From Thermoplasmata archaeon (GTDB lineage: Archaea; Thermoplasmatota; Thermoplasmata; UBA10834): DNA of 55,616 nt. Position 1 is the first letter of the stretch. Every line of letters starts with the position of its first letter. The notes under the pieces were generated by a model. The model saw nothing but the letters and a program-made list of their open reading frames with translations. It had not been told where the DNA came from and made no database searches. A program made the position numbers and the translations under genes. Shown here one piece after another: positions 20,490 through 30,236 of the stretch. Location of the stretch: assembly GCA_021789945.1 (NCBI GenBank), contig JAJYIS010000003.1, positions 1-55,616 on the forward strand. The letters are read 5' to 3'.

Positions 20490-21228
20490 ACATCGGCCCC
20501 CCTAAAACGTAGACGATCGTGAATGCCAGTGCGATGGCCGTGGCGGTACGTGAGAACGCTCTATATAAGGGTTGGTCGCCGACCAAGGCCAGGCCAGCTA
20601 TGAACGGAAGCACGGCCATCAGCACGGCGAGCACGCTCGCGCCCGCCATCCAACCGTGGATCTTGGGATAGGATATCTCGGAGGCCATGAGGAAGCTCGC
20701 CGCGAACCCCACGCCCAGCACCATCCACATCGACTTCTCGACCGCGAAGTAGTACTTAGGGTCCTCGGCACCAGCGGTGGAGCCGAACAGCAGCGCGACA
20801 AGAACGATGAACAATGCCGCCACGGGCGCCGGCATGCCGACGAAGTAGTTCAGCTGGTATCCGCTCGCGCTGAACCTCGCGAGCCTGAAAAGGCCGGTCG
20901 CGAGAACGGCGACGGAGCACGCGAGCACGACCGCGCTCTCGAGCTGGGTGCTCCCGGAGTCGTGGAACTCGGCGTAGATGAGCAGCGCGGGCGCGAACGC
21001 GAACGATATCGAGTCGGAGATCGAGTCGAGGACCTGGCCCATCGAGTGCTTGCTGCCGAACTTGCGTGCGATGGTTCCGTCCAAGCCGTCCATCATCATC
21101 GAGAGGAACAGGAGGCCCGTCGCCGAGAGGAACTTGCGGTCGAGTATGTAGGTTATCGCGATGAACCCCAGCACGCCGTTCGCGAGCGTGAACAAGTCTC
21201 CCCAGGAGATCCTATTCCAGGCCGCCAT
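20461..21228 (-). CDS. CDP-alcohol phosphatidyltransferase, probable archaetidylserine synthase
   Basis: DGLDGTIARKFGSKHSMGQVLDSISDSISF matches the DGxxAR..G..LDSxxD motif. Confidence 0.9.
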   Translation of the reverse strand: MAAWNRISWGDLFTLANGVLGFIAITYILDRKFLSATGLLFLSMMMDGLDGTIARKFGSKHSMGQVLDSISDSISFAFAPALLIYAEFHDSGSTQLESAVVLACSVAVLATGLFRLARFSASGYQLNYFVGMPAPVAALFIVLVALLFGSTAGAEDPKYYFAVEKSMWMVLGVGFAASFLMASEISYPKIHGWMAGASVLAVLMAVLPFIAGLALVGDQPLYRAFSRTATAIALAFTIVYVLGGPMYERVKGNHS

Positions 21229-21820
21229 TCCGGTCCTCCGCGATCCTTGTGATCCCGCCCTTGAGCCTGTCGCCCTTCTTGACGAGGATCCTCAGGCTCT
21301 CAGGGGGCAGGTAGATGTCGACCCTGGAACCGAACCTTATTAGGCTCATCCTGTCCCCCTTCGCGAGCTTCTGACCGACATCGATGTAGGGGACGATTCT
21401 CCTGGCAATCGCGCCCGTCATCTCGACTATGGACACCTCCCCGTGCCGGGTCATCAGCGAGATCTCCAGCCGCTCATTGTGCTCCGTGCTCCTCGAGAAC
21501 GCCGGGGAGTGCTTCCCGTGGGCCCGCTCCTTCCTGGTGACGGTCCCGTCGGCCGGGGCGCGAGTGACATGGACGTTCCTCAGGGCCAGATAGGTCGACA
21601 CGAGCCCCTTCTGCTCGTCTATCTCGCGAACCCTCCCGTCCGCTGGGGCGACTATCCCATCGCCTATAGTCCGCCTGGGATCCCTGAACACGAAGACGAA
21701 GAACAGCGCGAGGCCCGTGAACCCCGCGGCCGCATACAGCGTGAACGGGAGTGCGACGAGCGCGCCAGCAGCGCTCATGCCAACGAACATCCGGCCTCCC
21801 TTTGCAATCATCCGCCGCAC
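21212..21820 (-). CDS. Archaetidylserine/phosphatidylserine decarboxylase-like protein
   Basis: FRDPRRTIGDGIVAPADGRV, NVHVTRAPADG, RFGSRVDIYLP; overlaps the synthase gene. Confidence 0.88.
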   Translation of the reverse strand: MRRMIAKGGRMFVGMSAAGALVALPFTLYAAAGFTGLALFFVFVFRDPRRTIGDGIVAPADGRVREIDEQKGLVSTYLALRNVHVTRAPADGTVTRKERAHGKHSPAFSRSTEHNERLEISLMTRHGEVSIVEMTGAIARRIVPYIDVGQKLAKGDRMSLIRFGSRVDIYLPPESLRILVKKGDRLKGGITRIAEDRNGGLE

Positions 21821-21854
21821 CTTCGGCTCCCTTGGATCTGCCCGGATTCCGGGC

Positions 21855-22517
21855 TCATCTCAGCAGCAACTTCGCGTCGACCACCACTGCGCCCTTCTCC
21901 TTCACGAAAACAGGGTTGAGGTCCATCTCCGCGATCTTGTCCATGTACTTCTCTCCGAGCGCCGACACCTTCATCATTACGTTGATAATCGCGTCGCGGT
22001 CGACCTTGATCTTCCTGTAGCCCTCGAGTATGGGCGCGGCCTTGATCTCCCTCAGCATCTCCTCCGCGTCCTCCTTCTTGATGGGCACGACCCTGAAGGT
22101 CACGTCCTTGTAGATCTCCGTGTAGATGCCCCCCAGGCCGAACATGATGGTGAGCCCGAAGGTCGGGTCGTTTATCAGGCCCACGATGACCTCCGCCCTC
22201 CTGTCCTGGTGCGACTCCACCAGGATGGATTCGCTCGGGAACCTCTCCCTCAGCTTCGAGAACTCGTGCTCGAGCTGGTCCCTTGCGACGTCCAGGATGA
22301 CCCCACCGACATCCGTCTTGTGGAGGATGTTCGGAGAGCACACCTTCAGGACGACCGGAAACTTCAGCTTCTTCTGGTCGATGTCCTCGACCTTAGTTAC
22401 GACCTGGAAGTCGGTGGTGGGTATCCCCGCCTCGCGCATAAGCTCCTTGACCTCGTTCTCTGCGAGGGACTTCCTGCCTTCCTTCAGCACGGATTCGATT
22501 ATCATTGTCAAGGCCAC
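21855..22517 (-). CDS. Acetate/acyl-CoA ligase (ADP-forming) beta subunit, ATP-grasp
   Basis: LKVCSPNILHKTDVGGVILDV, MFGLGGIYTEIYKDVTFRVVPI, DLNPVFV. Confidence 0.9.
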   Translation of the reverse strand: MALTMIIESVLKEGRKSLAENEVKELMREAGIPTTDFQVVTKVEDIDQKKLKFPVVLKVCSPNILHKTDVGGVILDVARDQLEHEFSKLRERFPSESILVESHQDRRAEVIVGLINDPTFGLTIMFGLGGIYTEIYKDVTFRVVPIKKEDAEEMLREIKAAPILEGYRKIKVDRDAIINVMMKVSALGEKYMDKIAEMDLNPVFVKEKGAVVVDAKLLLR

Positions 22518-22542
22518 CGACTGCCAAACGCCGTCGCCATCT

Positions 22543-23124
22543 TTAACCCTTGCTCCTCTTCTCTACGGCCTCGCTGGCCAGCTTCGCGCCCAGCTTCAGG
22601 GCCGACCGGTTGAGGTCGTGGGTCGGCTTCGGGACGGACTCGAGAAGCGCCCTCTCCAAGGACTCAAGGCTGACGATGTCCGATATCTCACGGAAGGCGC
22701 CCAGCATCACAACGTTCGCGACGATCCTCGTGCCCACGGTTTCCTCGGCTGCGGTCGTGGCTGAGATGTGGTACACGTCCCCCTTGGGCCTGTCGAAGAC
22801 TAGGTCGGGGTCGATGATGATCTTGGTGTCCGGCTTCCTCTCCTGGATGTACTTCGCGTAGGCCTGCTGGGACATTATCACGAGATAGTCCGGGACCTCG
22901 ACGAACGGATAGAGCATCTCGGCGTCCGATATCTTGACATCGCACTTCGAGTGGCCGCCCCTGGCCGATGGCCCGTACGACTGCGTCTGGATCGCGCTCT
23001 TCCGGACCTCCTTTCCGTCCCCGCCCACTCTGCGGTCGTAGAGCGCCGCCGCCCTGGCGAGCACTATGCCCATGAGGATGACCCCTTGGCCGCCGAATCC
23101 AGAGAACCTGACCTGGCTATCCAT
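22543..23124 (-). CDS. korC: 2-oxoacid:ferredoxin oxidoreductase gamma subunit
   Basis: VRFSGFGGQGVILMGIVLARAAAL, QTQSYGPSARGGHSKCDVKIS. Confidence 0.88.
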   Translation of the reverse strand: MDSQVRFSGFGGQGVILMGIVLARAAALYDRRVGGDGKEVRKSAIQTQSYGPSARGGHSKCDVKISDAEMLYPFVEVPDYLVIMSQQAYAKYIQERKPDTKIIIDPDLVFDRPKGDVYHISATTAAEETVGTRIVANVVMLGAFREISDIVSLESLERALLESVPKPTHDLNRSALKLGAKLASEAVEKRSKG

Positions 23125-23926
23125 GCTTAGACACCCCGATCAGCTCCTCATAGCATTCCCTGTTCCTGTCGACGAACTCGCCGACGGTGATCTTCCCCTC
23201 GAGGTTGAGGTCGACATGGTCCACCGCGTTCGCCTTCGCCTTGTCCCTCCGGATGGAGCTCTCCCTCATCCATTCGAGCATCTGGGTCGGGTCGGCCATC
23301 CTGTTCCTGCGGCCGAAGTTCGTCGGGCACTGGGCGACGACCTCGACGAACGTGAACCCCTTCTTCTGGAGCGCTGCCTTGATCGACTTGGTGAGCTCGT
23401 GCACGTGCCTTGTGGTCCATCGGGCCACGTAGTTCGCTCCTGCCGCGACGGCGATCTCAGCGAGGTCGAAGGGGTACTCCTTGTTCCCGCGGGGCGTGGT
23501 GGTCGAGAGGAACTCGTGAGGGGTGGTTATGGACGCCTGGCCGCCGGTCATGCCGTAGATGTTGTTGTTTATGCAGATGACCGTCATGTCGACGTTGCGC
23601 CTGCACCCGTTGATGAAGTGGTTGCCGCCAATGGCCCCGAGGTCCCCGTCACCCGTGAAGACGACCACCTTGAGCTCCGGCTTCGCGAGCTTCAGCCCGG
23701 TCGCGAACGCGATCGCCCTGCCATGGGTCGTGTGCAGCGCGTCGGAATTGATGTAGAGCGGTATCCTGGACGAGCATCCGATCCCGCCAACGAACGCCGT
23801 CTTATCGAGCTCAAGCCCGAGCTCGTTGAAAGCCCTGTAGAAGCAGTTCATGACGGCGCCGTTCCCGCACCCTGGACAGAACACATGGGGCCATCTGTCC
23901 TTCCTGTAGAAGTCGAAGATCTCCAT
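23117..23926 (-). CDS. korB: 2-oxoacid:ferredoxin oxidoreductase beta subunit
   Basis: FCPGCGNGAVMN, GIGCSSRIPLY, TGDGDLGAIGGNHFI (TPP motif). Confidence 0.92.
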   Translation of the reverse strand: MEIFDFYRKDRWPHVFCPGCGNGAVMNCFYRAFNELGLELDKTAFVGGIGCSSRIPLYINSDALHTTHGRAIAFATGLKLAKPELKVVVFTGDGDLGAIGGNHFINGCRRNVDMTVICINNNIYGMTGGQASITTPHEFLSTTTPRGNKEYPFDLAEIAVAAGANYVARWTTRHVHELTKSIKAALQKKGFTFVEVVAQCPTNFGRRNRMADPTQMLEWMRESSIRRDKAKANAVDHVDLNLEGKITVGEFVDRNRECYEELIGVSKHG

Positions 23927-25056
23927 CAGATCACCCCCATCTCTCTCAGCTTGTGCCTGAACTCGCTCGGGGTCGGCGGGTCCCCGCCGATCTTTGAGAG
24001 CAGCTCGACCTTCTTGCAGCCGTTCTCCAGGGCGACCCTCTTGATCTCAGAGTACATCATGCCCAGGTTCATCTCGCTCACGAGTATACGGTCGCAGTTC
24101 CTCGCGACCTCGGCGATTGGCTCCTCGGGGAACGGCCAGAGGCTCTTGAGCCTGAGCAGCCCGACCTTGTCGTCGCTGGCCGCGACCTCCTTGGCCCCGA
24201 GCGCGGCCGAGCCGTACGACACTATCATCGTCTTGGACCCCGGGCACATGAGCTCCCACTTGTTGATGTCCTTCCGGTTCCTCAGGACCTTCTCCGACAG
24301 GCGTTTCACGAGTTCCTGGTGGACCTTGACGTCCTCCGGCTCGATCCAGGAATTGTCCGTATGGGTCATGCCTGTGACCATCGTCCTGTGGCCCTTTCCG
24401 AAGACAGGGAATGGTCGGACAAGCTCGTCGGGGACGTCGTACGCCTCGTCGGACCTCCGGATTCCCTTCTCCTTCCTGCCGATGATGTCCAGCTTGTCAG
24501 GGATGGTGAGCAGGCCCCTCATGTGGCCCACCTCCGCGTCCGAGAGCAGGAACGCCGGCACGCGGTACTTCTCGGAATAGTTGAACGCCGCGACAGTGAG
24601 GTCGAACATCTCCTGCACTGAGGCCGGCGCGAAAGCGATTACCTGGTAGTCCCCGTGGGAGCCGTACCTGGTCTGCATCACATCGCCCTGCGATGCGCGC
24701 GTGGGCTGTCCGGTGGATGGCCCGCCGCGCATCACGTCGACGATGACTATCGGGGTCTCGGACATCGCGGCGTACCCGATGGCCTCCTGCATCAGGGAGA
24801 ATCCTGGACCAGAGGTCGCGGTCATGGACTTCACGCCTCCCCACGAGGCCCCTATGACCGCGGATATGCAGGCGATTTCGTCCTCCATCTGGAGGAACAC
24901 GCCCTCCTTGCCGTCGAGTTTCGCCGCAAGCCCTTCGGCAATCTCGGTCGACGGTGTTATGGGGTATCCTGCGAAGAACCGCACGCCCGAGGCCAGTGCA
25001 CCCTGCACGCACGCCTCGTTCCCCTGAAGGAAGAACTCTCCCGGAGCGACCTTCAT
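23926..25056 (-). CDS. korA: 2-oxoacid:ferredoxin oxidoreductase alpha subunit
   Basis: GNEACVQGALASGVRFFAGYPITPSTEIAE, ATSGPGFSLMQEAIGYA, GPSTGQPTRASQGD; start moved to 25056. Confidence 0.92.
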   Translation of the reverse strand: MKVAPGEFFLQGNEACVQGALASGVRFFAGYPITPSTEIAEGLAAKLDGKEGVFLQMEDEIACISAVIGASWGGVKSMTATSGPGFSLMQEAIGYAAMSETPIVIVDVMRGGPSTGQPTRASQGDVMQTRYGSHGDYQVIAFAPASVQEMFDLTVAAFNYSEKYRVPAFLLSDAEVGHMRGLLTIPDKLDIIGRKEKGIRRSDEAYDVPDELVRPFPVFGKGHRTMVTGMTHTDNSWIEPEDVKVHQELVKRLSEKVLRNRKDINKWELMCPGSKTMIVSYGSAALGAKEVAASDDKVGLLRLKSLWPFPEEPIAEVARNCDRILVSEMNLGMMYSEIKRVALENGCKKVELLSKIGGDPPTPSEFRHKLREMGVI

Positions 25057-25301
25057 TTCTTCTTCTCCTCCTCGGTCTCCTCGTGCCACGAGATCGCCTG
25101 GTCGGGACAGCTCAGTATGCAGAGCTCGCACAGCAGCTTGCCCTCGCGGTTGTGGTTGTAGCACTTCTCCGCCGCGCTGACGACTGCCGTGAAGTACCCG
25201 GTCTCGCCGATGCCGCTGCCCTTCGAATAGCACTTCTTGGGACAGATGTAGACGCAGATGTTGCACGCCTTGCAGAACTTCGGGTCGATGACCGGCTTCA
25301 T
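25053..25301 (-). CDS. korD: 4Fe-4S ferredoxin-type delta subunit
   Basis: CKACNICVYICPKKCY and CELCILSCPDQAI clusters; ATG overlap with korA. Confidence 0.88.
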   Translation of the reverse strand: MKPVIDPKFCKACNICVYICPKKCYSKGSGIGETGYFTAVVSAAEKCYNHNREGKLLCELCILSCPDQAISWHEETEEEKKK

Positions 25302-25400
25302 CTACACACTTTCGATGCCATCGAGAGGTCGATATTTAAATCTATTTGAAGTAAAGAAATTCGTCTAGCGTCTCCTGGATTGTCCATTTCACGGACCGCT

Positions 25401-25417
25401 GTGTCGTCATTCGACAC
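25401..25417. promoter_or_regulatory. Inverted repeat GTGTCG-TCATT-CGACAC in a divergent intergenic region
   Basis: 6-bp perfect arms between divergent korD and nadA. Confidence 0.35.
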
Positions 25418-25503
25418 GCGGACGGCGAATCCTGCGGACACATTGCCAAGAGTTTAGTCGAAAGGATTAATACGGAATCGTCGTTAACTCGGCGCACGAG
25501 AAC

Positions 25504-26409
25504 TTGAACGCCCTCCAGGAGAAGATCCTCAAGCTGAAGTCTGAGAAGCACGCGATATTCCTCGTGCACAACTATCAGCGCAAGGAGATACAGGAGCTGG
25601 CCGACTTCCTGGGAGACTCCTACGGGTTGTCCGTGCAGGCCAGCAAGACCGACGCGAAGGTGATAGTCTTCTGCGGGGTCGATTTCATGGCGGAGTCGGC
25701 CAAGATACTCAACCCTGAGAAGACCGTGCTGCACCCGAACCCCAAGGCGAGATGCCCGATGGCCGCGATGGTCGACGTCAAGTCCCTCAAGGAGCTGAAG
25801 GCGGAGCATCCTGGCGCTCCCGTCGTGTCGTACGTGAACACTACCGCGGACGTCAAGGCGGAGAGCGACATCTGCTGCACGTCCGCGAACGCGGTCAAGA
25901 TAGTCCAGTCGCTGCCCGACAAGAAGATCATATTCGTCCCCGACACGAACCTGGGGCTATATGTCCAGAGGTTCGTGAAGGACAAGGAGATCGTGCTCTG
26001 GCCAGGGTTCTGCCCTACCCACGTGAACATCAAGGTGGAGGACCTCAAGGAGCTCAAGAGGAAGCATCCTGACGCCGAGGTCCTGGTGCACCCCGAGTGC
26101 ACGCCCGACGTGATCGATTTCGCCGACCACGCATATTCCACAGAAGGCATCATCAAGCATGTCGTGTCGTCCCCGAAGAAGGAGTTCATCATCGGGACGG
26201 AGTCCAACATGCTCCACAGGCTCAGGAAGGAGGCCCCTGGCAAGGAGTTCTACGCGGTCGAGCACGCGACCTGCCCGAACATGAGAGAGATCACGCTCGA
26301 GGACGTGTACAACTCACTTCTGAAGATGCAGTACAAGGTCGAGCTCTCGGCCGACATCATCAAGAGGGCCAGGCTGCCGCTCGAGCGGATGATCGCGGCC
26401 GGCCGGTGA
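25504..26409 (+). CDS. nadA: Quinolinate synthase
   Basis: LVHNYQRKEIQELADFLGDSYGLS, CGVDFMAESAKILNP, VHPECTPDV, GTESNMLHRL; TTG start. Confidence 0.95.
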   Translation: MNALQEKILKLKSEKHAIFLVHNYQRKEIQELADFLGDSYGLSVQASKTDAKVIVFCGVDFMAESAKILNPEKTVLHPNPKARCPMAAMVDVKSLKELKAEHPGAPVVSYVNTTADVKAESDICCTSANAVKIVQSLPDKKIIFVPDTNLGLYVQRFVKDKEIVLWPGFCPTHVNIKVEDLKELKRKHPDAEVLVHPECTPDVIDFADHAYSTEGIIKHVVSSPKKEFIIGTESNMLHRLRKEAPGKEFYAVEHATCPNMREITLEDVYNSLLKMQYKVELSADIIKRARLPLERMIAAGR

Positions 26410-26425
26410 TTCCGAGCGGCGTCCG

Positions 26426-27061
26426 TCATTTCAGGAGGTCCATCGCCGGGCCCACGAGGAAGTACGCTCCGAAGACCATCATGAGCGCTCCGCAGATCCC
26501 GAAGATCGCCTCGTGGACGAGCGGGGTCCAGAGATGCTTCGTCCTGAACACGACAACCGAGGTCAGCGTGTACCACCCGAGATCGCAGCTCCAGTGGACC
26601 AGTGCGAACACCACCACGATCATCGGGCCGAAGAACTGGGCGTTCAGGACGAGCACCGCGCCTATCGTGGCCCACCAGAGGAGGAAGTATGGGTTGCCCG
26701 CCGTCGTGAGCGCGCCCGCGGTCACCGGCCCGTACGAAATGAGGTCATGCTCGGGGTCCGCGGACATCTTCCTCGATCGTATCATGGACGCCCCCAGATA
26801 GAGCAGGAGCGTGCCCCCGACCAGTCCGATTCCAAGCTTCACGAAGCTGTTCTCGAAAACATAGTCGAGGCTGACGATTATCAGGGCCATGAGCGGAAAT
26901 TCGACCAGGCCGTGGCCGATGGCTATCTTGACCCCGGCTGTCTCGTCCTTGTACCCCTTGGCGACCGCGGCCGCGAAGACCGGGCCCGGGGTCATCACGC
27001 CCGACAGCGAGATGACGACCGTCGATGCGAAGAACACCCAGATGTCGGTGAACTCGACCAC
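26426..27061 (-). CDS. LysE family translocator
   Basis: MTPGPVFAAAVAKGYKDETAGVKIAIGHGLVE motif; about six TM helices. Confidence 0.8.
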   Translation of the reverse strand: MVEFTDIWVFFASTVVISLSGVMTPGPVFAAAVAKGYKDETAGVKIAIGHGLVEFPLMALIIVSLDYVFENSFVKLGIGLVGGTLLLYLGASMIRSRKMSADPEHDLISYGPVTAGALTTAGNPYFLLWWATIGAVLVLNAQFFGPMIVVVFALVHWSCDLGWYTLTSVVVFRTKHLWTPLVHEAIFGICGALMMVFGAYFLVGPAMDLLK

Positions 27062-27242
27062 GGAAAGATAACCGGAGGGCGTCTATTTAACCAGTGCTCT
27101 TCGTCTCATTGGCAAGCGTATCAAATAGCCGTATTGAGATAACACGGAATCGTGATGACAAGAGGGTCAGCTGAGGTCCTCCGGGATCCGTGATGAGCCC
27201 TATGAGTGCTGAATCGGCCTCGGATTGTCAGGGAGGGTGAAC

Positions 27243-27683
27243 ATGTCGCGCCCAGCGGCCTCTGGACTCCCTCCCCGCCCATTGGGCGTCATCCTGCTCG
27301 CGCTGCTGCAAATCTGGCACGGCCTATGGTACATCGTTCTCTCGCTCGTCTTCCTTGCCGTGTCCGCCGCGACCTCGACCTTGAGCGGCGCGATCAGCGC
27401 CCTCGCCACATTGATCGCGCTCGTGTTCTTCGTCCTCGGCATATACGCACTCTTGCTCGCGAGGGGATATGTAAAGGGCTATGAGCGGGCCAGGCGACGC
27501 GGGATCGGCGTCGCCCTCTTCGCGATTTTCCTGGTCGCGGTGGAGATCGTGATCACGAAGCTCCAGGTCTTCCTGCCCGACTCGCCCTTCTGGACGGTCG
27601 TGGGCAACATCATCATAATATGGTACCTGAGACGCGATGCGACCAGGCGATACTTCACGGCCAGGACCGCCGCGAGGAGATAG
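27243..27683 (+). CDS. Hypothetical membrane protein
   Basis: Several hydrophobic helices; starts at the internal ATG. Confidence 0.6.
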   Translation: MSRPAASGLPPRPLGVILLALLQIWHGLWYIVLSLVFLAVSAATSTLSGAISALATLIALVFFVLGIYALLLARGYVKGYERARRRGIGVALFAIFLVAVEIVITKLQVFLPDSPFWTVVGNIIIIWYLRRDATRRYFTARTAARR

Positions 27684-27694
27684 GAAGGGCAGTG

Positions 27695-28210
27695 TCAGCT
27701 GTATATGCTGACGAGATAGTCGATGAACTTGCTCAGGGGCATCCCGTCGTTCCAGCGCATGATGAGGTTGCCCTCCTTGGATGGGCATATCTTCGGGAGC
27801 CTCTGGTATACCACCCTGAGCCTGCCGTTGATGGGCCCGACATCGAGGGTGAACACCCTCCACGCGTCGCCTCTCTGCCTCTTGTACCGGAAGGCGTAGA
27901 TCGGCATCAGTCCGACCCTCCTGCAGTCGTCCATCATCTCCTGGGCCTGGACCGCCAGCTTCTCGCTCCTGCTGAATCTCAGGACGTCGTTGACTGAGCT
28001 CTTGACCTCGATCGGCAGCGACAGGTCGGACCGGATCGCGACGAGGTCCACGCCGAGCGACCCAGCGCCCCTCACGACCATGAATGGCCTGTCGCGGATC
28101 CTGTAGTATCCCTCGCGCTCGTCGTCGTCGCAGGTCTTCGTCACGCGGGCGAGCATGTCCTCGTCGGCCTTGAGGATCCCCTTGAGCTCGCGCTCAAAAA
28201 TGCGTCCCAT
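27695..28210 (-). CDS. Archaeal Holliday junction resolvase-like (Hjc family) protein
   Basis: GRIFERELKGIL...VVRGAGSLGVDLVAIRSDLSLPIEVKSS resembles the RxxGS..D..E-x-K nuclease motif. Confidence 0.75.
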   Translation of the reverse strand: MGRIFERELKGILKADEDMLARVTKTCDDDEREGYYRIRDRPFMVVRGAGSLGVDLVAIRSDLSLPIEVKSSVNDVLRFSRSEKLAVQAQEMMDDCRRVGLMPIYAFRYKRQRGDAWRVFTLDVGPINGRLRVVYQRLPKICPSKEGNLIMRWNDGMPLSKFIDYLVSIYS

Positions 28211-28245
28211 CGCCTTCGGCCAGGATATTGACGGCAACCGTTAAA

Positions 28246-28776
28246 TCATTTTTCACTGCAGTCAGAGACTGCAAAAAGGCCTATGTCGTCCTTCAGCGCA
28301 GTCGAGGGGATCTGCCTGAAGAACCTGGCCTCGTCGACTCCCGTGGCCTTGTCTGGCTGGCATGAGCAGTCGTCCGTTTCCGCCGCGAACACGAAGTGAA
28401 GCCTCTTGATCGAGACGTTGGAGTAGTGCCAAACGACATCGTAGATCCCCGCGAGCTCGAGGCTCTTGATCGCCAAGCCGCACTGCTCTGACCCTATCCT
28501 CTTCACAGACTTCTGGATGTCCTCGTTCGGCCCTATCCTGTCGGAGGGGAAGACCCAGTCAGCCGACCCGCGCCTGCGCACGAGCGCTGTCCCGTCCTCG
28601 CCCCGGATGAGGACCAAAGCCTGACCTTTGCAGGGCGAGTAGTCCAGGTCGGCCCTCTTCTCGCCCATCTCGAAGGCGATGTTCCGCACCTCGAACCTGG
28701 GCGTGGTTATCGCCAGCTGGTCGATCTCGTCCGCCGTCGGCAGCTCGATCAGCATGTGCTTCGGAGGCTTCCTCAC
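28246..28776 (-). CDS. Nudix-fold protein with degenerate Nudix box
   Basis: ALVLIRGEDGTALVRRRGSADWVFPSDRIGPNEDIQKSVKRIGSEQCGL aligns with a Nudix box but with lost glutamates. Confidence 0.6.
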   Translation of the reverse strand: MRKPPKHMLIELPTADEIDQLAITTPRFEVRNIAFEMGEKRADLDYSPCKGQALVLIRGEDGTALVRRRGSADWVFPSDRIGPNEDIQKSVKRIGSEQCGLAIKSLELAGIYDVVWHYSNVSIKRLHFVFAAETDDCSCQPDKATGVDEARFFRQIPSTALKDDIGLFAVSDCSEK

Positions 28777-30101
28777 GGGATGAGCCTTGACCTGTCTCTG
28801 GGGTATAGGACGGCCTCCCTGACGTTCGGCAGGTCCAGCATCTTCTGGACATATCTCTCGACCCCGAACCCGAACCCTCCGTGCGGCGGCATGCCGAACC
28901 TGAACGCCTTCAGATAGAACTCGAACGAGTCGAGGTTGAGGTTGTTCTCCCTCATCTGCTCGGTGAGCACGTCGTACCTGTGCTCCCTCTGTCCCCCCGA
29001 GACGATCTCCTGTCCGCGGTAGTCGAGGTCGAAGTACCCCGTGGTCTCAGGGTCCTCATCGTACCTCTTGGCGTAGAAAGTGCCTCTCTTCAGGGATGTC
29101 GGGAACTCGGTGATGAAATAAAGTTCGGACCTCTTCTCGCGCTTCATGACGTCTCCGAGGGCCTTCTCGCCCTCCGTCCCGAGGTCGTCCCCCGGCCTGA
29201 TCTTGAGGCCTTCCCCGCACACCATCTCCACCGCTTCCTTGTACTTCACGCGCGGGAACGGTGCTGCGGGCAGATCGACAGTGACGCCCAGCTTCTCTAG
29301 CTCGGCCCTCGCGTGCTCGCGCACGTGCTGGAGGCTGGCCATGACTATCCCCTCCGCGACGGCCATCACATCCTCTGACGATCGAATGAATGCGAGTTCG
29401 ACGTCGAGGGACATGAACTCGGCGATGTGCCTGATGGTGTCCGATGCCTCTGCCCGGTACGCGGGCGCGATCTCGAAGATCCTGTCAAGGCCGCTCGCCA
29501 TCAGGTTCTGTTTGTACAGCTGAGGGCTCTGGGCCAGGAACGCGCTCCTGTCGAAGTACTTGATGGGGAACAGGGTGGAGCCGCCCTCAGCTCCTGCGGC
29601 GACTATCTTCGGTGTGCTGACTTCCACGAACCCCTCCGAGGTCAGGTAGTTCCTGATGCCCGTGAGAGTCTTCGCCTTCACCTGGAAGATCGCCTTGACC
29701 TCGTCCTTCCTGAGGTCCATGAACCGGTTGTTGAGCCTCGTGTCGAGGTCCGCGCCCACCTTGTCAATGACGCCGAGCGGGAGCGGGGCCTCCGCCTTGC
29801 TCAGGATGTCGATCTTCTCCGGTATGATCTCGAAGCCCGCCCTCGCCTCTTTGCTCTCCTTCACTGTTCCGGAGACGAGGACCACGGACTCGCGCGGAAT
29901 GCCGGCTGCGAGATCGAACAGCTCCTTGCTCCGTTTCTTCAGGAGCGTCACCTGGATGACGCCGGACCGGTCTCTCAGCTGGAGGAATGATATCCCCCCT
30001 AGGTTCCTCAGGTCCTGGACCCAGCCTCCCACCGTCAGCTGCTTGCCGTAGTGCTCAGGGCCGATCTCGTTGGAGTAAGTGACGTGCTGCCATGAAGGCA
30101 A
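28773..30101 (-). CDS. aspS: Aspartyl-tRNA synthetase, archaeal type
   Basis: VGGWVQDLRNLGGISFLQLRDRSGVIQVT, class II motifs FRAEAS-type YRAEASDTIRHIAEF, GFGFGVERYVQ; likely TTG start at 30101. Confidence 0.95.
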   Translation of the reverse strand: MPSWQHVTYSNEIGPEHYGKQLTVGGWVQDLRNLGGISFLQLRDRSGVIQVTLLKKRSKELFDLAAGIPRESVVLVSGTVKESKEARAGFEIIPEKIDILSKAEAPLPLGVIDKVGADLDTRLNNRFMDLRKDEVKAIFQVKAKTLTGIRNYLTSEGFVEVSTPKIVAAGAEGGSTLFPIKYFDRSAFLAQSPQLYKQNLMASGLDRIFEIAPAYRAEASDTIRHIAEFMSLDVELAFIRSSEDVMAVAEGIVMASLQHVREHARAELEKLGVTVDLPAAPFPRVKYKEAVEMVCGEGLKIRPGDDLGTEGEKALGDVMKREKRSELYFITEFPTSLKRGTFYAKRYDEDPETTGYFDLDYRGQEIVSGGQREHRYDVLTEQMRENNLNLDSFEFYLKAFRFGMPPHGGFGFGVERYVQKMLDLPNVREAVLYPRDRSRLIP

Positions 30102-30236
30102 GTGATCATCACCTTTCTTGCGTAACCTAGTGGAGGCTCTTAACGGTTTTCGTGCGCGGTCGCTCCATTCGCGGGCCGAGCGGGGCGCCTGACCGAAGGC
30201 CAAGCGTGAAATAAGCTGCACACCATCCATGACCCA

